From positions 4,251,769-4,315,768 of the forward strand of contig JAQFVV010012423.1 in the NCBI GenBank assembly GCA_028023455.1: a stretch of DNA of 64,000 bases, read 5' to 3'. Shown here in pieces: positions 39,675 to 51,360 of this stretch. Position 1 is the first letter of the stretch, and the number at the start of each line of letters is the position of its first letter. The stretch comes from Epiperipatus broadwayi (lineage: Eukaryota > Onychophora > Udeonychophora > Euonychophora > Peripatidae). Below the pieces are notes generated by a model. That model made no database searches. It saw only the letters and a list, made by a program, of their open reading frames with translations, and was not told the DNA's origin. The translations under genes were made by a program, and so were the position numbers.

Positions 39675-42259
39675 AATCGCATATGTATAATTATAATTAT
39701 ATTACTGAGCAAATCTTTGTCAAAATAATGACAGTGAAAGCTGGTTTAAAAGCACAGCCATGCTGCAACACCCTTAGAAAAAATTATTTATTAAATTTAT
39801 CCTTGAAGATGTCAATAATATAACAATAATTTAATACTTTGCATAAAAATAATATAAAATAACAACTAATACAACTAATTAAACCGTTTTTCAAAAGAAT
39901 TATTTTAACAGATGCTTGAGATTCTATTCAAAGATGATCCTAATTATAACCATATCAGACACGTTATATTCCAGCAAGTTCTGCTAATATTTATTTGTTT
40001 TTACTCATGTGCAGCATCAGTAGTTATTTGAGAATGATCTGTTCTTCAGAGCGAATAATTTTTTTTGTTTTCATTTAGGATGAGCAAGAAAATATTCTGG
40101 TTTTTTTTTTTTTTTTGGTTTTTTTTTTTTTTTTTGTAATTAACATTTATAAATTAACATATAAAAGTTTATTACAGAAAATTATAATAAAATAATAAAA
40201 GAAATATTTTAGATATTTAACACCATAAGTGATGGGTATTAATGATGGGAGTTAGTGTTGAATATATATATAAAACGATATTTTCCCAATTCTAACTACA
40301 TTAAAAAAATTGAAATAAAAAGTAAGGATCAATATACTTCACATGTTATTATTTGTCAAACAGTAAGAAGTTAGTGAAAACAAAAAAAAAATGCTTTAGA
40401 TCTTTTAACAGTGATTGATATGGATAAATAAACTTATTGTTCAATAGCGAAATTAGAAATGCTCTGGTTTGTTTTCATTGCATACTTTTTGACAAATGGT
40501 ACTGTAATAAAGCATTCCTGCTTAAAATTTTCACAGACCACCACTGCAGGATAAAATAGGTCTTAAGACAATTAGAAAACAAAAGATGCAAATATAAATA
40601 AGTCTGACTTATGTAAGTAATATTATTTGTTAAATATCTTGATAAAAATGTCTGGGATCGATTCAAAGTTTTGTCAACGTCACACATCAAAATGGTTGCT
40701 TATTAAAATATTCCACTTATGCGTCATCATAGGAAATATTAAAAGTGTAATAATATTATTTTAAAACAAAATCACTACTTTTTTGACTGTTACAACATCG
40801 AAATAGTTTTTACTAACTTAATAATAAATGATAATAATAATATTATATTACTATAATTTTAAAACTTTGAAAATATTATTTCTAAAAGATAGATTATTTT
40901 TTTTCTGAGTTTGATAGATAATATTTTATTCAAGTTATCAATATGGGTGTGTTTATATTGCAGGAGTGACATTTAAAAATCAAGTAATAAATTATACTTT
41001 TTAAAAAGAAACTATTATATTAAATGTCATCAAATAAAATCTAAGTATGATTGTTATGTGCACTTAAAAATATTGTAGCGTCACTAAGTATCTTTAAAAC
41101 AATTAGCTAAAATATTGGTTTATAAAGGGTTATTGGAATTAGCTAGGTGTTAAAAGTTAGAAACGGTAAAGCCTTGCAAATGTTAAAGCGAAAAAAAAAA
41201 AAAGAATCAAAATTTTTTGCAATATTATGTAACAATTTAATAAATACTATCTCCACATATTAGTTTAGAAAAAAAATATGGCAACGAATAAAAAACGTCT
41301 AGAAAAATATTATTAAAAAGTAGAAAAATTATGACAATGGTTCAATTTATTGACAAAATATTTTTGTTTCAAATATTCATTAATGATATATATATATATA
41401 TTACATACGAATATATTAAAATAATAAAACAGACTTTGAATAGCTCATTTCAAGGCAAAGATCTCTGGTTTAACTAAACAGAAAAATATTAAGAGATATT
41501 AATTATGTTTTACTTAGCTGGATGATCAGAATTAGAATAATTATATATATAATGTCATAATTATATATGGAAGAACTCGGATAATTTATCGCTTATATAT
41601 ATGTATGTTGTAACGGTAAATAATTCTGGAAGCATATATTCCACGTTTATGGGTGGCAAAAACAGCCATACTTATAAAGATAATGGAAAAGTGAAGTTGA
41701 CTTTTATTGATATTTCCTACAAACTGATAAAACCAAAAACTGTCTAAATCCCTCTTTTCTGGCAAGTTAAAATTTATAAAAGATAAATATATTTATATCT
41801 AAGACTCTTCTATTACATATGTGCGTATTTCAAATAAATTTACGTGGAAATCCTAGGAAAATTTTATTGCTCTTGAACTATATTTAAAATAAGTAAACAA
41901 ATAATTTTAATGCGTCTTTTAATGAAAACATTATTCTTTTCTTTTTATATTACAATGTTATATTATCTAATAAAAATTTAGTATAGCTAGGCAAAATAAT
42001 ATTAGTATATGTGTATTTAATATCTCGGGTAGATATCAAAATACCATAGCAAATTTAATACGTGTGATCATAAATCAATGATAAGTGTCGACCTTATAAA
42101 AGAAAATACATGAAAACCAATTTTAATTTTAAAAAATATATAAATTTTATTGTCATTTAAGTGATTTTATATTATCATTAATAAAAACATATTTATGAAG
42201 ACACTACAGCTTTTCTAAGTATTTAAGAAATATAAAAAAAAAACCCAAAGTGATACTCC
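39675..42259. other. AT-rich spacer with poly-T tracts
   Basis: Two long T homopolymers lie next to each other at about 40099-40136. A short (TA)n lies near 41387-41401. The 71-residue minus-strand frame at 40475-40690 has no recognised features. No gene is seen. Confidence 0.5.
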
Positions 42260-42581
42260 GTGCAGTTTTATGTAAACAAGCATTTATTTTTATATAGCGC
42301 TATGTCTACAATTGTATTACATTCAAATATCAGCCTTTCAAGCCAATTGTGCATGCGCTTTGCGAGTGTTAATAATAAATGAATACTTTCCTTGCCAGTA
42401 CTTCAGATTTGCTCATATATAAGAATTTGAGTTATAGGAATAAGTGTTTCATTTTATTCCTGCATAAATACTATATCTTGTATTGGAAAGGAAAGTATTC
42501 ATTTATTATTAACACTCACAAAGCGCATGCACAATTGGCTTGAAAGGCTGATATTTGAATGTAGTGCAGTTTTATGTAAAC
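42260..42581. mobile_element. Foldback element flanked by 18 bp direct repeat
   Basis: Arms 42318-42393 and 42488-42563 are reverse complements with only one or two mismatches (tacattcaaatatcagcctt at the outer tip). They enclose about 94 bases. The direct repeat gtgcagttttatgtaaac lies at 42260-42277 and 42564-42581. The right copy abuts the hairpin, while the left is separated from it by 40 bases. If it is a target duplication it is longer than expected for a MITE and would suggest an insertion of 286 bp with an asymmetric left end. It is non-coding. Confidence 0.75.
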
Positions 42582-43820
42582 TGAAAAAAAATCTTAATTG
42601 AGGTTATATAAAAGCTTATTATAATTATTTATTAATAAAATAATATAACTAATTTGGAATATAGTTTTATACATATTTACCAGGGAAAAGTTTTTGTTTT
42701 CTAACAACACATCAAACTTATCTACTTATACAAAATAATATATGAGAAGCTTCTGAACAAGCTAATTTAGGATCACAAGTAATGGTGTATTTAATAAAGT
42801 GGCAAAAGCAAAATAAACATATTGCTGCATATATTTATGTACATTCTCATTTAATATATATTAAGACAAATTGTATCATTTTGTTGCATAAAAATGAAAT
42901 TGATACACAATGAGAAAAATTCATATCTCTTGGATAAAACAAGTTTGTAATAAAAACACTTCACAATCTCATATACAAATAAAAATTATGTCTATTACAG
43001 TGTGCAACAATGCTAAGTATATGAGAGCAATTATTCAAATTATTCATGTAACAAACTAAGTTTACTAACACCTTACTTCTAGTATTTATATCCTTAATGA
43101 CACTGAATATCAACACAATTCCTTTTAGAACAATATATTTATAAGATTTAAAGTATCTAACAATAATAAATTTTAATAATCATTATATACCTTCTAATAA
43201 GCATAACTATTCACACCAAACTATGACATGAAATGTTTGCAAACATGTATTACATATAAATCAAAATTATTATTTATTATCTTTGTTGTTTAAAATAATG
43301 CATAGCAATAATTTATAATAAAATTATTATTAATGGAAATAGTCTCTATTTCTTTTTTATCTAAAGTCCTAACTTCAAACTTCATTTTGAATCTGAATTT
43401 CAGAGGATTTCCTGTGTTATACTTGTTGACAAATAAGAAGTGAAGATTACTAATGAAAGTTCATCTTGATTAAATTTTTAAAAGTTCTAGATAAAAGTCT
43501 ATTATTCCAGAAACTTGTTTAGGAGATGATTACAGAAGGATGTAAAAATTTAAGAATTTTTGGAAATGTTGATAAACTATTAATTGGTCTATGCAGTAAC
43601 ATTCTTCTTCTGGATATCTTTAAAATGTAACTTCTTCAATGCTGATGTTTACAAATGACAATATCTCTTTTGTTAGATGAACTTTCTTTTTATTTTAGGT
43701 TTTTTTTTATTTCAACATTATGCCATGAAAGTTAATCTTAAGTAATAATATTAGATCTTCAATTATTTTAAACAACTCTCTGCTACCAACATTCCTACAT
43801 TCATAGTCAGGTACCTTGGA
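42582..43820. other. AT-rich spacer, no gene seen
   Basis: The DNA is AT-rich and unstructured up to the degenerate coding fragment on the minus strand. I see nothing else in it. Confidence 0.5.
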
Positions 43821-44260
43821 TTAATAAAACAACTGAGATTCTAAAATTTCTGTCTCTATAGAGAAGCCACTAATTTTACAAACAGGACATAAATAAGGTA
43901 TATCACTGTCTGGAGAAGGTATATCACTATCCTTTTCATCTTGGGTTTTCTTAACCTTAAAACTATCATTTACTTTGTTGAAATTAGCATCCAATCTTTT
44001 TCTTAATGCAACTTTTGATTCTTCCAATGAATTTGATTTCTAATTGCTTAGAGTTAGTATCAGTTGTAACTTAAAAAATTTGAAGCCTTCTGAACTAGTC
44101 TCAAATTTGGCATGGAACTCATTGTTTAAATGTGTTGAGTTGATTGGCATCTAACTTAGTGTTTATATCTTTTAACACTGTTTCCATAAGGTTATTCATC
44201 AAGTCAAACAAACTAATGCTAGACCCTCACAAAATTTTATTAGTATCATCCATAATACTT
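43821..44260 (-). pseudogene. Decayed coding fragment, retroelement ORF1-like
   Basis: Reading the minus strand downward from about 44250, short frames can be followed in succession. The first begins MDDTNK and contains NLMETVLKDINTKLDAN. After stops and frame changes comes the 68-residue frame 44027-43821. It has a charged region (EESKVALRKRLDANFNKV), a Ser/Asp/Pro linker and CPVCK near its end. A helical charged segment followed by a Cys-x-x-Cys pair suggests the ORF1 or gag-like protein of a retroelement with half of a zinc-binding site. This is inference. Several frame breaks mean it is not functional. Confidence 0.4.
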
Positions 44261-45239
44261 AATACTAAAGTTATTATATTATAAATTCATATACTTAGAT
44301 AAGTATAAAAATACTTTATTATTTTCAAAGTGTATTTATATAAACCATCTGAAGCCCAATATACCTTTCATTGTTGCCTTAAAAAAAAATTCAACAAAAA
44401 CACACAAAAAAATTCCTTATCTTTGACAATTAATCATTTCCAAGGAATGAAATTTTCTCCAAGTAAACTTTCCCCCATTAAATGCAATATAATTTCCTCT
44501 TATATTAAAGTGGACATGCTGATTATACATAAATTAAAGTGTTATTATTGCAAAATATTATTATTATCATAAGGTCAATCGAATCACTTATCAGGTCACA
44601 CAAAAAATAAGAAAGATACCTTATTTTTAGACCCTATTATTCAAGAAGAGGAGTAAAAATGACCTATAATTACATATTAACCATATTCCTGGTCAGACTG
44701 AGATTTAATAAAAAATATTAAAACAATGGTCAGTTTTCCAGCCCAAGATACACTCTCCATGATGCAAAAAGCCTGATACATCTCATTGAAATATTTATTA
44801 TGAGTTTAAACCCAAAAGGCAACATTCAGCTTTAGACTGACTCCATGAGACAACCTGCTTCAAGCACTTGACTCATGGCTAGCTACTAAAACAAGAGATT
44901 TTGTAACACAGAATATCTGAATATGATTATCTATTTACTCAAAGGTAAAGTGAGAAAGAAACTTAAATTATCACAATAATTTACAATATATTTATTAAAT
45001 TAAAAAAATATATAAGGAATATTTAAAACACAAAAAAAACAAAATATGAACACTTATTCAAATTTCAATAATTTAACAATCATGTGCTTATTTACATATA
45101 GTTAAAAATTAACATTTATAAATGACATTTAAATTTCTATATAGAAATACAATTTAAGAGTACTCATACTTGAAATAAAATTTTAAAGTTCTATTAATGA
45201 TGTCTAGACATATTTATCTAGGTTTTTAACACAGCATTT
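44261..45239. other. Spacer, no gene supported
   Basis: An 80-residue plus frame (44330-44572) is Lys, Ser and Cys-containing but unrecognised. The part around 44580-44900 is less AT-biased than average, with no clear ends or motifs. Confidence 0.4.
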
Positions 45240-45620
45240 GGGTGATTGCCCCTGTCTTCTGATTCCGTCAGATTCAGAGTTGATCTATTGGTAGTTGGAT
45301 GCTTCCTCCTGGCTTGTATATTACTGCATGGTCTGGTTCCATAGATTTACTTCCTGTCAGGTAAAAATATTAGCAAAAGCAAGTCAAAGATATATATCAC
45401 TGCATTGGCCTATTGGTGCTCATGAGATTGATGGTGGAAATGAACAAACACTCAGCTTTGGTCTAACAACACATTTTTCTATCAATACAGCCATATAAAG
45501 ATTGGTTCAACTTGCTAGATTCAGTCATTTTAGTTGGCTTATAGACACTTTGGTAAACTATCCTGTAATACTAACTGCCTTCCTTCTTTTGCTTTTTTGT
45601 TTCTGCTGCTGCTGTTCTTT
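45240..45620. other. Unassigned higher-complexity block
   Basis: This block is visibly less AT-rich than its surroundings and ends in a CTG-containing tract (ctgctgctgctg, about 45605). A 67-residue plus-strand frame (45295-45498) covers part of it but has no recognisable domain. It may be a copy of an interspersed repeat or an old retroelement fragment. With a single copy in the window this cannot be decided. Confidence 0.35.
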
Positions 45621-46083
45621 CTTTTTTGAACAATAGGCATCTGCAGTTTTTATACTTTGCAATTCCACCCATTGCTTGAAACCCTATCCATGCTATAAAC
45701 TCATTTGGTCTTTATTTTTTTAATTAGTTACATTTTTTTTTTTTTTAAGTTATATTTTGATTACACAGAAATTAGTTAACTATTGTTAATTAATCAGACT
45801 GAAATTTATGTCTAGAAACTGATTACATGCTGTACAAACTTGTTTTCAATTATATGTTAAATTTTAGTTAATAAAAGAAAAGAAAGATAGTTTATAATTA
45901 GTATTTAACTTAATCCCCAAGATTTTTACTTTTTCTTTTAATTTTAAACTTTTTTTGAACAATAAAATATGAATTATAATTTTATTTTTTATTAATAATA
46001 TATAACTCATATATATATAATAATTATAATAATCTATGTGCATATATATATATATATATACTTATATAGTATGTATATATCAG

Positions 46084-46115
46084 ACCATTATAGTTGAGTG
46101 TCAAAACTGTAATGG
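46084..46115. repeat. Short stem-loop
   Basis: The sequence accattatagtt pairs with aactgtaatggt across an 8-base loop, a 12 bp stem with one mismatch. It sits just after a run of (AT)n and may be the remnant of an inverted-repeat element. Its function is unknown. Confidence 0.5.
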
Positions 46116-46383
46116 TATGCGTGGTTACCAAGAGATGATGAAGAGAGACTTCAGGATGTCCCCTGAATTATGTCTAAAATTTAATAATAAATTATAAAGA
46201 AACCAATACTTCAAATTAAAACAGTATAAAACTGGAATGAGAGAAAGTAAATTAGTTCTCTAAATCATAAACTTCTGGGTCAACCTTACAAAAAATGGCT
46301 ATTTATTTACATAATAAATAAATAGAGGACAGGAAATGTTCTCAATTATATGTCTAAATTTATCAACAGTTAGTATAATAATG

Positions 46384-46917
46384 GGCTAGTTCTGGCTAAG
46401 CATTTATCACAAAGCTTGTAGAGGAATTGGCAATACTCATTGTTTATAACTTGCAAGCTTAAGGGATAGGGTTATGTGATCTATGACTCTTATTTTGACT
46501 ATTTATAGTCTCTGGCATAAGTCTTATGCAATTTTATATTGCTAAGACTACTAATATATGGCTGAAGATCTATCAACCCCATACAGCTATTTGAGTTGGA
46601 TATCTGGGTTTGAAGACATGTAGATATCTGAAAATTTCAGATTTTCCACTCAATAGATAACTTTTAGATAAGTGCTTGGCTTTGGTTGTTATTTTTAGAT
46701 ATAGTGTCTGAACCTACCCTGACACCTCTCTGGGGAGTGCCAATGCATGAAACCATGGTCAGGGGTTTGGGGAGGAGTTCGTGACAGAAAAAGTTTAAGT
46801 GCTGGCTTTGGTTAAGCATTTATCACAAAGCTTGTAGAGGAATTGGCAATCCTCATTGTTTATAACTTACAAGCTTAAGAGATAGGGTCATGTGATCTAT
46901 GATTCTTATTTTGACTA
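46384..46917. repeat. Dimeric repeat (1.3 units, period ~416 bp)
   Basis: A block of about 118 bp beginning near aagcatttatcacaaagctt lies at 46398-46502 and again at 46814-46917, nearly identical in direct orientation. The middle part contains gaaaatttcagattttc and related text, which also occurs near 2568 in the first dimeric repeat. The two copies therefore belong to one family. Here, however, the duplicated end corresponds to a different section of the unit than at 2259-2757. It is non-coding. Confidence 0.75.
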
Positions 46918-48371
46918 ATAATAAATAATGTATTAAATATTATATGCAATTTTGTTTTATTTAATATAATGTAAATTTCATTATTTAATATTTTGTTTTA
47001 TCCTGTTGTCTGTAATTTTAAGTAATTATTTCATTGTGTTAGTTAGTAATTTTTATTTTTGTTTGTCTAGACAAGATAAAATTGATTTATTTATAAACTT
47101 GAATATTAATTAGTTCAAAATTTACTTGACAACCTGTTCTAATTACATTAGATCAGGGATTCACACTAATAAGGAAAGGAGTTATAGGTTGCATTGTTAA
47201 TGATAAGTATTTAAAGTGGTCACAAAAATATTATAAATAAGGTGAAATTGATATCTGACTACTACAACTTCTTTAGATGTTTTGCTTCACTTCAATTGTT
47301 TAATTTGTAGCAATCACATTTTAAATTTTAAAAGTATAATTGTCTTTAAATTTTATTACATCTTAGCTTAAGTATTTTAGACTAAACTTATATTTGGGTA
47401 CATATGCCTGAATTTAAACTTCAAGGAACTCAAGTCTTCATACCTTCCAGATATATTGGTAATACCATATAATTATTATAATCTTTAAAATATTACCTTT
47501 CAAAATGTTCACACTGGGATTCTTGCATAGCTATTATTATTCTTATTACTTTAAAGATGCAAGGGATATTGTTGATTTCAAGGCATATTTGAACATCTGT
47601 CTGAAATTTAACTTTGTCATAATATATTTGAAATTCCTAGTGGCAATACTGAGGTTATCAAAAATATTAATAATTTCCTAATATTTTACTTAAAACACAT
47701 CTTTCACATCAAATATCCAGAATTTATTTATTTCTGGTAAAGAACTTTTAATTCATATGGTAAGGATTATATTTTGTTACAATAAGTATGTTTTAATTAT
47801 ATATTTACAAAATAATTTAAAATCTATAATAATGTTTAATTTTATCATAACAATATTTTACTTCAGTGAACAATTTATTTATACTGTTATTCTAATAAAA
47901 TACATTATATTGTTAACTGAAAACAGCATGAAAGAATTTAGTTATTATGACTCTTTGTTTCCCTTTGAACGAAAGAAATCATTTTCTCAAGGTGGGGTAA
48001 TAAAAAATCAACTTGCTTTAAACTGTTTAATAAATATTATAAAAAAATTAAAAGTTACTGCATAAAATGGAAATATTAAATATTGTGATAGAAATATTTT
48101 TATTTGAATTGACTTTCTCAAATAATATACAAAATTCTGCAAGATCTTTTCTCTCCCCAAGCATTATTATAAAGACCATTATGGTCATAAATATGACATT
48201 GAAAGAATTGTTTTTATCCAGCTGAATATTTTTATAATTTTAACAAATGTAATTTAAATAAATATTCTCCAGCAAAATATTTTCCTTATTACAACAAATT
48301 AAGATAATATCTATGATGAATTAATTTGGAAACTGGCATTCAAGTATTGAATAATATTTACTGTAACTTAA
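46918..48371. other. AT-rich spacer, no gene supported
   Basis: A 102-residue plus-strand frame (47757-48065) is rich in Ile, Phe, Asn and Lys and shows no domain. The flanking DNA has the same composition. I judge it non-coding. Confidence 0.45.
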
Positions 48372-49282
48372 TTAAGATTTGAAATATAGCCATTCTTATG
48401 CCTAGAACTTAATTGTATATATAGAAAATTTGAACTCAGACTTTCAAGCAACCTTCATCCACACTAGTATCAAAAACAGGTTTATTTAACTATGTTTACA
48501 ATAAAGAAAAAATTATAAAATAACATTAAATTTGGCAATACATTTATAAACCATTAAATTACTTAATGTCCAATATTAATAAGATTCCACACTATCTCAT
48601 ATTATTGATACACATGCCCACACACATGTAGAAAAAAATAATCACCAATATACACATTTTATGCTAAACCAGCACTCATCAGTTGGTCCAGATTATCATC
48701 TCCAGTTCTCAGTTTATATTAGGATAACAAATCTTTATTCTTTAGTGGACAGGCTTCAATCTACTCCAACCTCCAACTTTTCAGCCGTTCGTACCATTGA
48801 AAATCTGATGGTAGACTGCCTAAATCGCATGCTGATGCCAATATTGTTGTTAGACCCATGTTGACCTCAATTCACTCTAATCCCTCATGTATAGGACAAT
48901 ATCCATTTAAATACATAGAAGAGGGGGTGGCAAAAAGCAGGCTTAATGTGCAAGATTTGAAATACAAGCATTCTTATACCTGGAACTTAATTATAAATAT
49001 AGTGGATTTGTACTCAGAATTTAAAGCAACCTTCAACTATCCACATTATTTCTTACTATTGATACACATGACTACATGTATGTAGAAATATAAATAATCA
49101 CCAATATACATATTTTGTGCTAAACCAGTACTCATCAGTTGGTCCAGATTATCATCTCTGACACACATATATAATCATTATTCAGTTTATATTAAAGTAG
49201 CAAATCTTTATACTTTTAATGGAAGGCTTCAATCTACTCCAGCCTCCAACTCTTCAGCCATCCATACCATTGAAAATGATGT
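48372..49282 (-). repeat. Two inverted copies of the array repeat
   Basis: Two units in minus orientation follow one another (about 48372-48931 and 48952-49282). Shared landmarks are tttgaactcagactttcaag or variants, catcagttggtccagattatcatct and ggcttcaatctactccaacctcca. The first copy holds about 115 bp of extra sequence (about 48470-48590). The short frames 48661-48864 and 48858-49085 are by-products of the repeat. Confidence 0.82.
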
Positions 49283-49597
49283 AGGATTTGGACATTATAT
49301 CATCAGATCTTCAATAATATGGATGGCTGAAGAGTTGGAGGTTGGAATAGATTGAAGCCTGTCCATTAAAGTATAAATATTTGCTATCTTAATATAAACT
49401 GAGCACTTTTTTTATATAGATGTGTAGGAGATGATAATCTGGACCAACTGGTGAGTGCTGGTTCATCATGAATTATGTATATTGGTGACTATTTATCATT
49501 TCTACATGTGTGTGGTCATGTGTATCAGTAGTATGAGATAGGGTGGATAGTTGAAAGTTGCTTGAAAGACTGAGTTCAAATCCTCTGTATTTGTAAC

Positions 49598-49599
<2 letters not shown>
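49283..49599 (+). repeat. Plus-oriented copy of the array repeat, head-to-head
   Basis: Starting near atcatcagatcttcaata, this copy runs through ggatggctgaagagttgga, gaagcctgtccattaaagta, gataatctggaccaactg and gagttcaaatcctctg. With the preceding minus copy it forms a large inverted repeat centred near 49285, about 300 bp per arm. It ends directly in an (AT)n run, the one that now holds the Penelope-like element. Confidence 0.82.

Positions 49600-49675
<76 letters not shown>
49600..49675. repeat. (AT)n microsatellite at the left edge of the Penelope-like element
   Basis: About 75 bp of uninterrupted AT dinucleotides lies between the end of the array-repeat copy and the first base of homology to the retroelement. 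Confidence 0.96.
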
Positions 49676-49680
<5 letters not shown>

Positions 49681-51247
49681 TCTCCAAGAGAAGGTTCTTC
49701 ATTATATCCTAAATTTTATGGTTTGCCTAAAATTCATAAACCTGAGATATCATTGCGACCTACTGTGTGTGCTATAGGCTCTCCCACACATGCTTTGGCT
49801 CGATATTTAACCCAATGCTTACAGCCATTGACAGACAAGATTTCTTCAAGAATTAAAAATTCAAACCATTTTATTTCAATAATTAAAAACTTAAAACTAA
49901 CTGGAACTGATTTATTGTTTAGTTTTGATGTTTCTTCTATGTTTACTAATATTCCTGTTGAAGAAGCATTAAATATAATAGCTCAGAACAATGATTTACC
50001 TGATTTTATTATTCCTTTAGCAAAATATTGCCTTGAAAATACATTTTTTGTTTATAATTCTCAACTGTTTAAACAAATTAAAGGACTTTCTATGGGATCC
50101 CCACTGTCACCTGTCATTGCTGATCTTTTCATGGACAATTTTGAAAGTCAAGTATTATGTGCAGCTACTAAAAAACCTTCTATTTGGCTTAGATATGTGG
50201 ATGATACTTTTGTCATATGGCCTCATGGAATTGATTCTTTAAATTCTTTTCTTGCTTTTATAAATAATTGGCATCCAAATATTAAATTTACTATGGAAGT
50301 GGAAAATAACAGATCACTTTCTTTTCTAGATGTTTTAATTGCAAGAAAATGTGATGAAACATTGTCAATATCAGTTTACAGAAAATACACTCATACAAAC
50401 AGATATCTTAATTTTAATTCTCATCATCATCCTGCACAAATTTTTCCTGTAGCTAAAAATTTTTTTCACTAGAGCTTATAATTTATCTGATAAAGAACAT
50501 CTTTCTCAAGAAATAAAACTTACAAAAAGTATTCTGCTTTCTAATAATTATAATAAAAACATCATATGTAAGGCTTTATATAACATTAATACTAAAAAGA
50601 AAAAAGAGGATAGAATTGATAATTCCTGTTTTAATAGAGTAATTTTGCCTTACATTAGGGGGGTTACTGATAAAATCAGTAGAAGACTATGTTGTTTTAA
50701 TATAAAAAACACTTTTTCTACTGGCAAAAAAATTGGTGATTTTTTGTATAAACCTAAAGACAGAATACTTTTGGAACACCAAGGAGTTTATGAAATTCCA
50801 TGTTTCCATTGCTCAAGAAGCTACGTGGGTCAGTCTAATAGATGAATTAATGTCAGAATTAAGGAACATAAAAATGCTTTTCAACAAAAAATTAGCACAT
50901 CAGTTTTTACTTCCCATTATTTAGAAACTGGTCACAAACCTAATTTTGACAATACAAAACTACTTGCTAATTTGGAAAGATATGATTTAAGAACCATGAG
51001 AGAGTCAATTGAAATATTAAAGAGACATACTGGTTTAAATAGAACTGATGGAGCACAACGTATTCCAGCTATGTGGAAACCTCTCTTTTTATCCAATATT
51101 AACTTAAAATTAACAGGTAAAAATACTGAGGAAAATAAACATTTTGATAAGCCTCATATTGTGAATGCTGAACTGGAATTTCATTTCTCATCTCACACAC
51201 AGTCATGTTATTTGTTAAGATCTAATGGTTTTTCTTTCAAAAGTTAA
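49675..51247 (+). pseudogene. Penelope-like RT and GIY-YIG endonuclease, broken
   Basis: The reverse-transcriptase part is open from 49675 to 50472. It begins with LYPKFYGLPKIHKP and has the FDVSSMFTNIP motif (first catalytic Asp), GLSMGSPLSP and YVDD (about 50194-50205), then FLDVLI and an RKYTHTNRYLNF segment typical of this class. At a T7 tract (50460-50466) one extra base shifts the frame, and reading resumes as TRAYNLSDKEHL. The endonuclease follows: GVY at 50783-50791, C-x2-C at 50801-50812 and YVG at 50822-50830, the arrangement characteristic of Penelope endonucleases. A TGA at 50843-50845 interrupts it just before INVRIKEHK, probably a decayed CGA codon. One frameshift and one stop make the copy inactive. 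Confidence 0.9.
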
Positions 51248-51330
51248 CCTTGAAAATGGCGGTTGCTATTCCATCGAAATATCGGTGCTCAATGGAAAAT
51301 AAGACACGGTATATCCCAAAAACTTATAAT
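49675..51330 (+). mobile_element. 5'-truncated Penelope-like retroelement
   Basis: Penelope-like elements encode a reverse transcriptase followed by a GIY-YIG endonuclease and often insert 5'-truncated. Here homology begins abruptly inside the reverse transcriptase, immediately after (AT)n. It continues through RT and endonuclease and ends in about 85 bases of 3' non-coding DNA that runs into a second (AT)n at 51331-51358. The amino-terminal third of the usual protein is missing. Because both flanks are AT dinucleotides, a target duplication cannot be told from the microsatellite. I could not find the CTGATGA core of a hammerhead ribozyme, which some of these elements carry. Confidence 0.88.
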
Positions 51331-51358
51331 TTATATATATATATATGTATATATATAA
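51331..51358. repeat. (AT)n at the 3' edge of the Penelope-like element
   Basis: A short AT run with one gt interruption immediately follows the element's 3' non-coding sequence, so the element lies between two AT microsatellites. Confidence 0.85.
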
Positions 51359-51360
51359 TA

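Noticed and set aside
47757-48065. 102-residue plus-strand frame
   Set aside because: It consists of Ile, Phe, Asn and Lys-rich translation of AT-rich DNA without domains or conserved neighbours.
51248-51330. Hammerhead ribozyme at the 3' end of the Penelope-like element
   Set aside because: Such ribozymes occur in some Penelope-like elements, but the conserved CTGATGA core is not visible here. The short palindrome-like cgaaatatcg alone is not enough.
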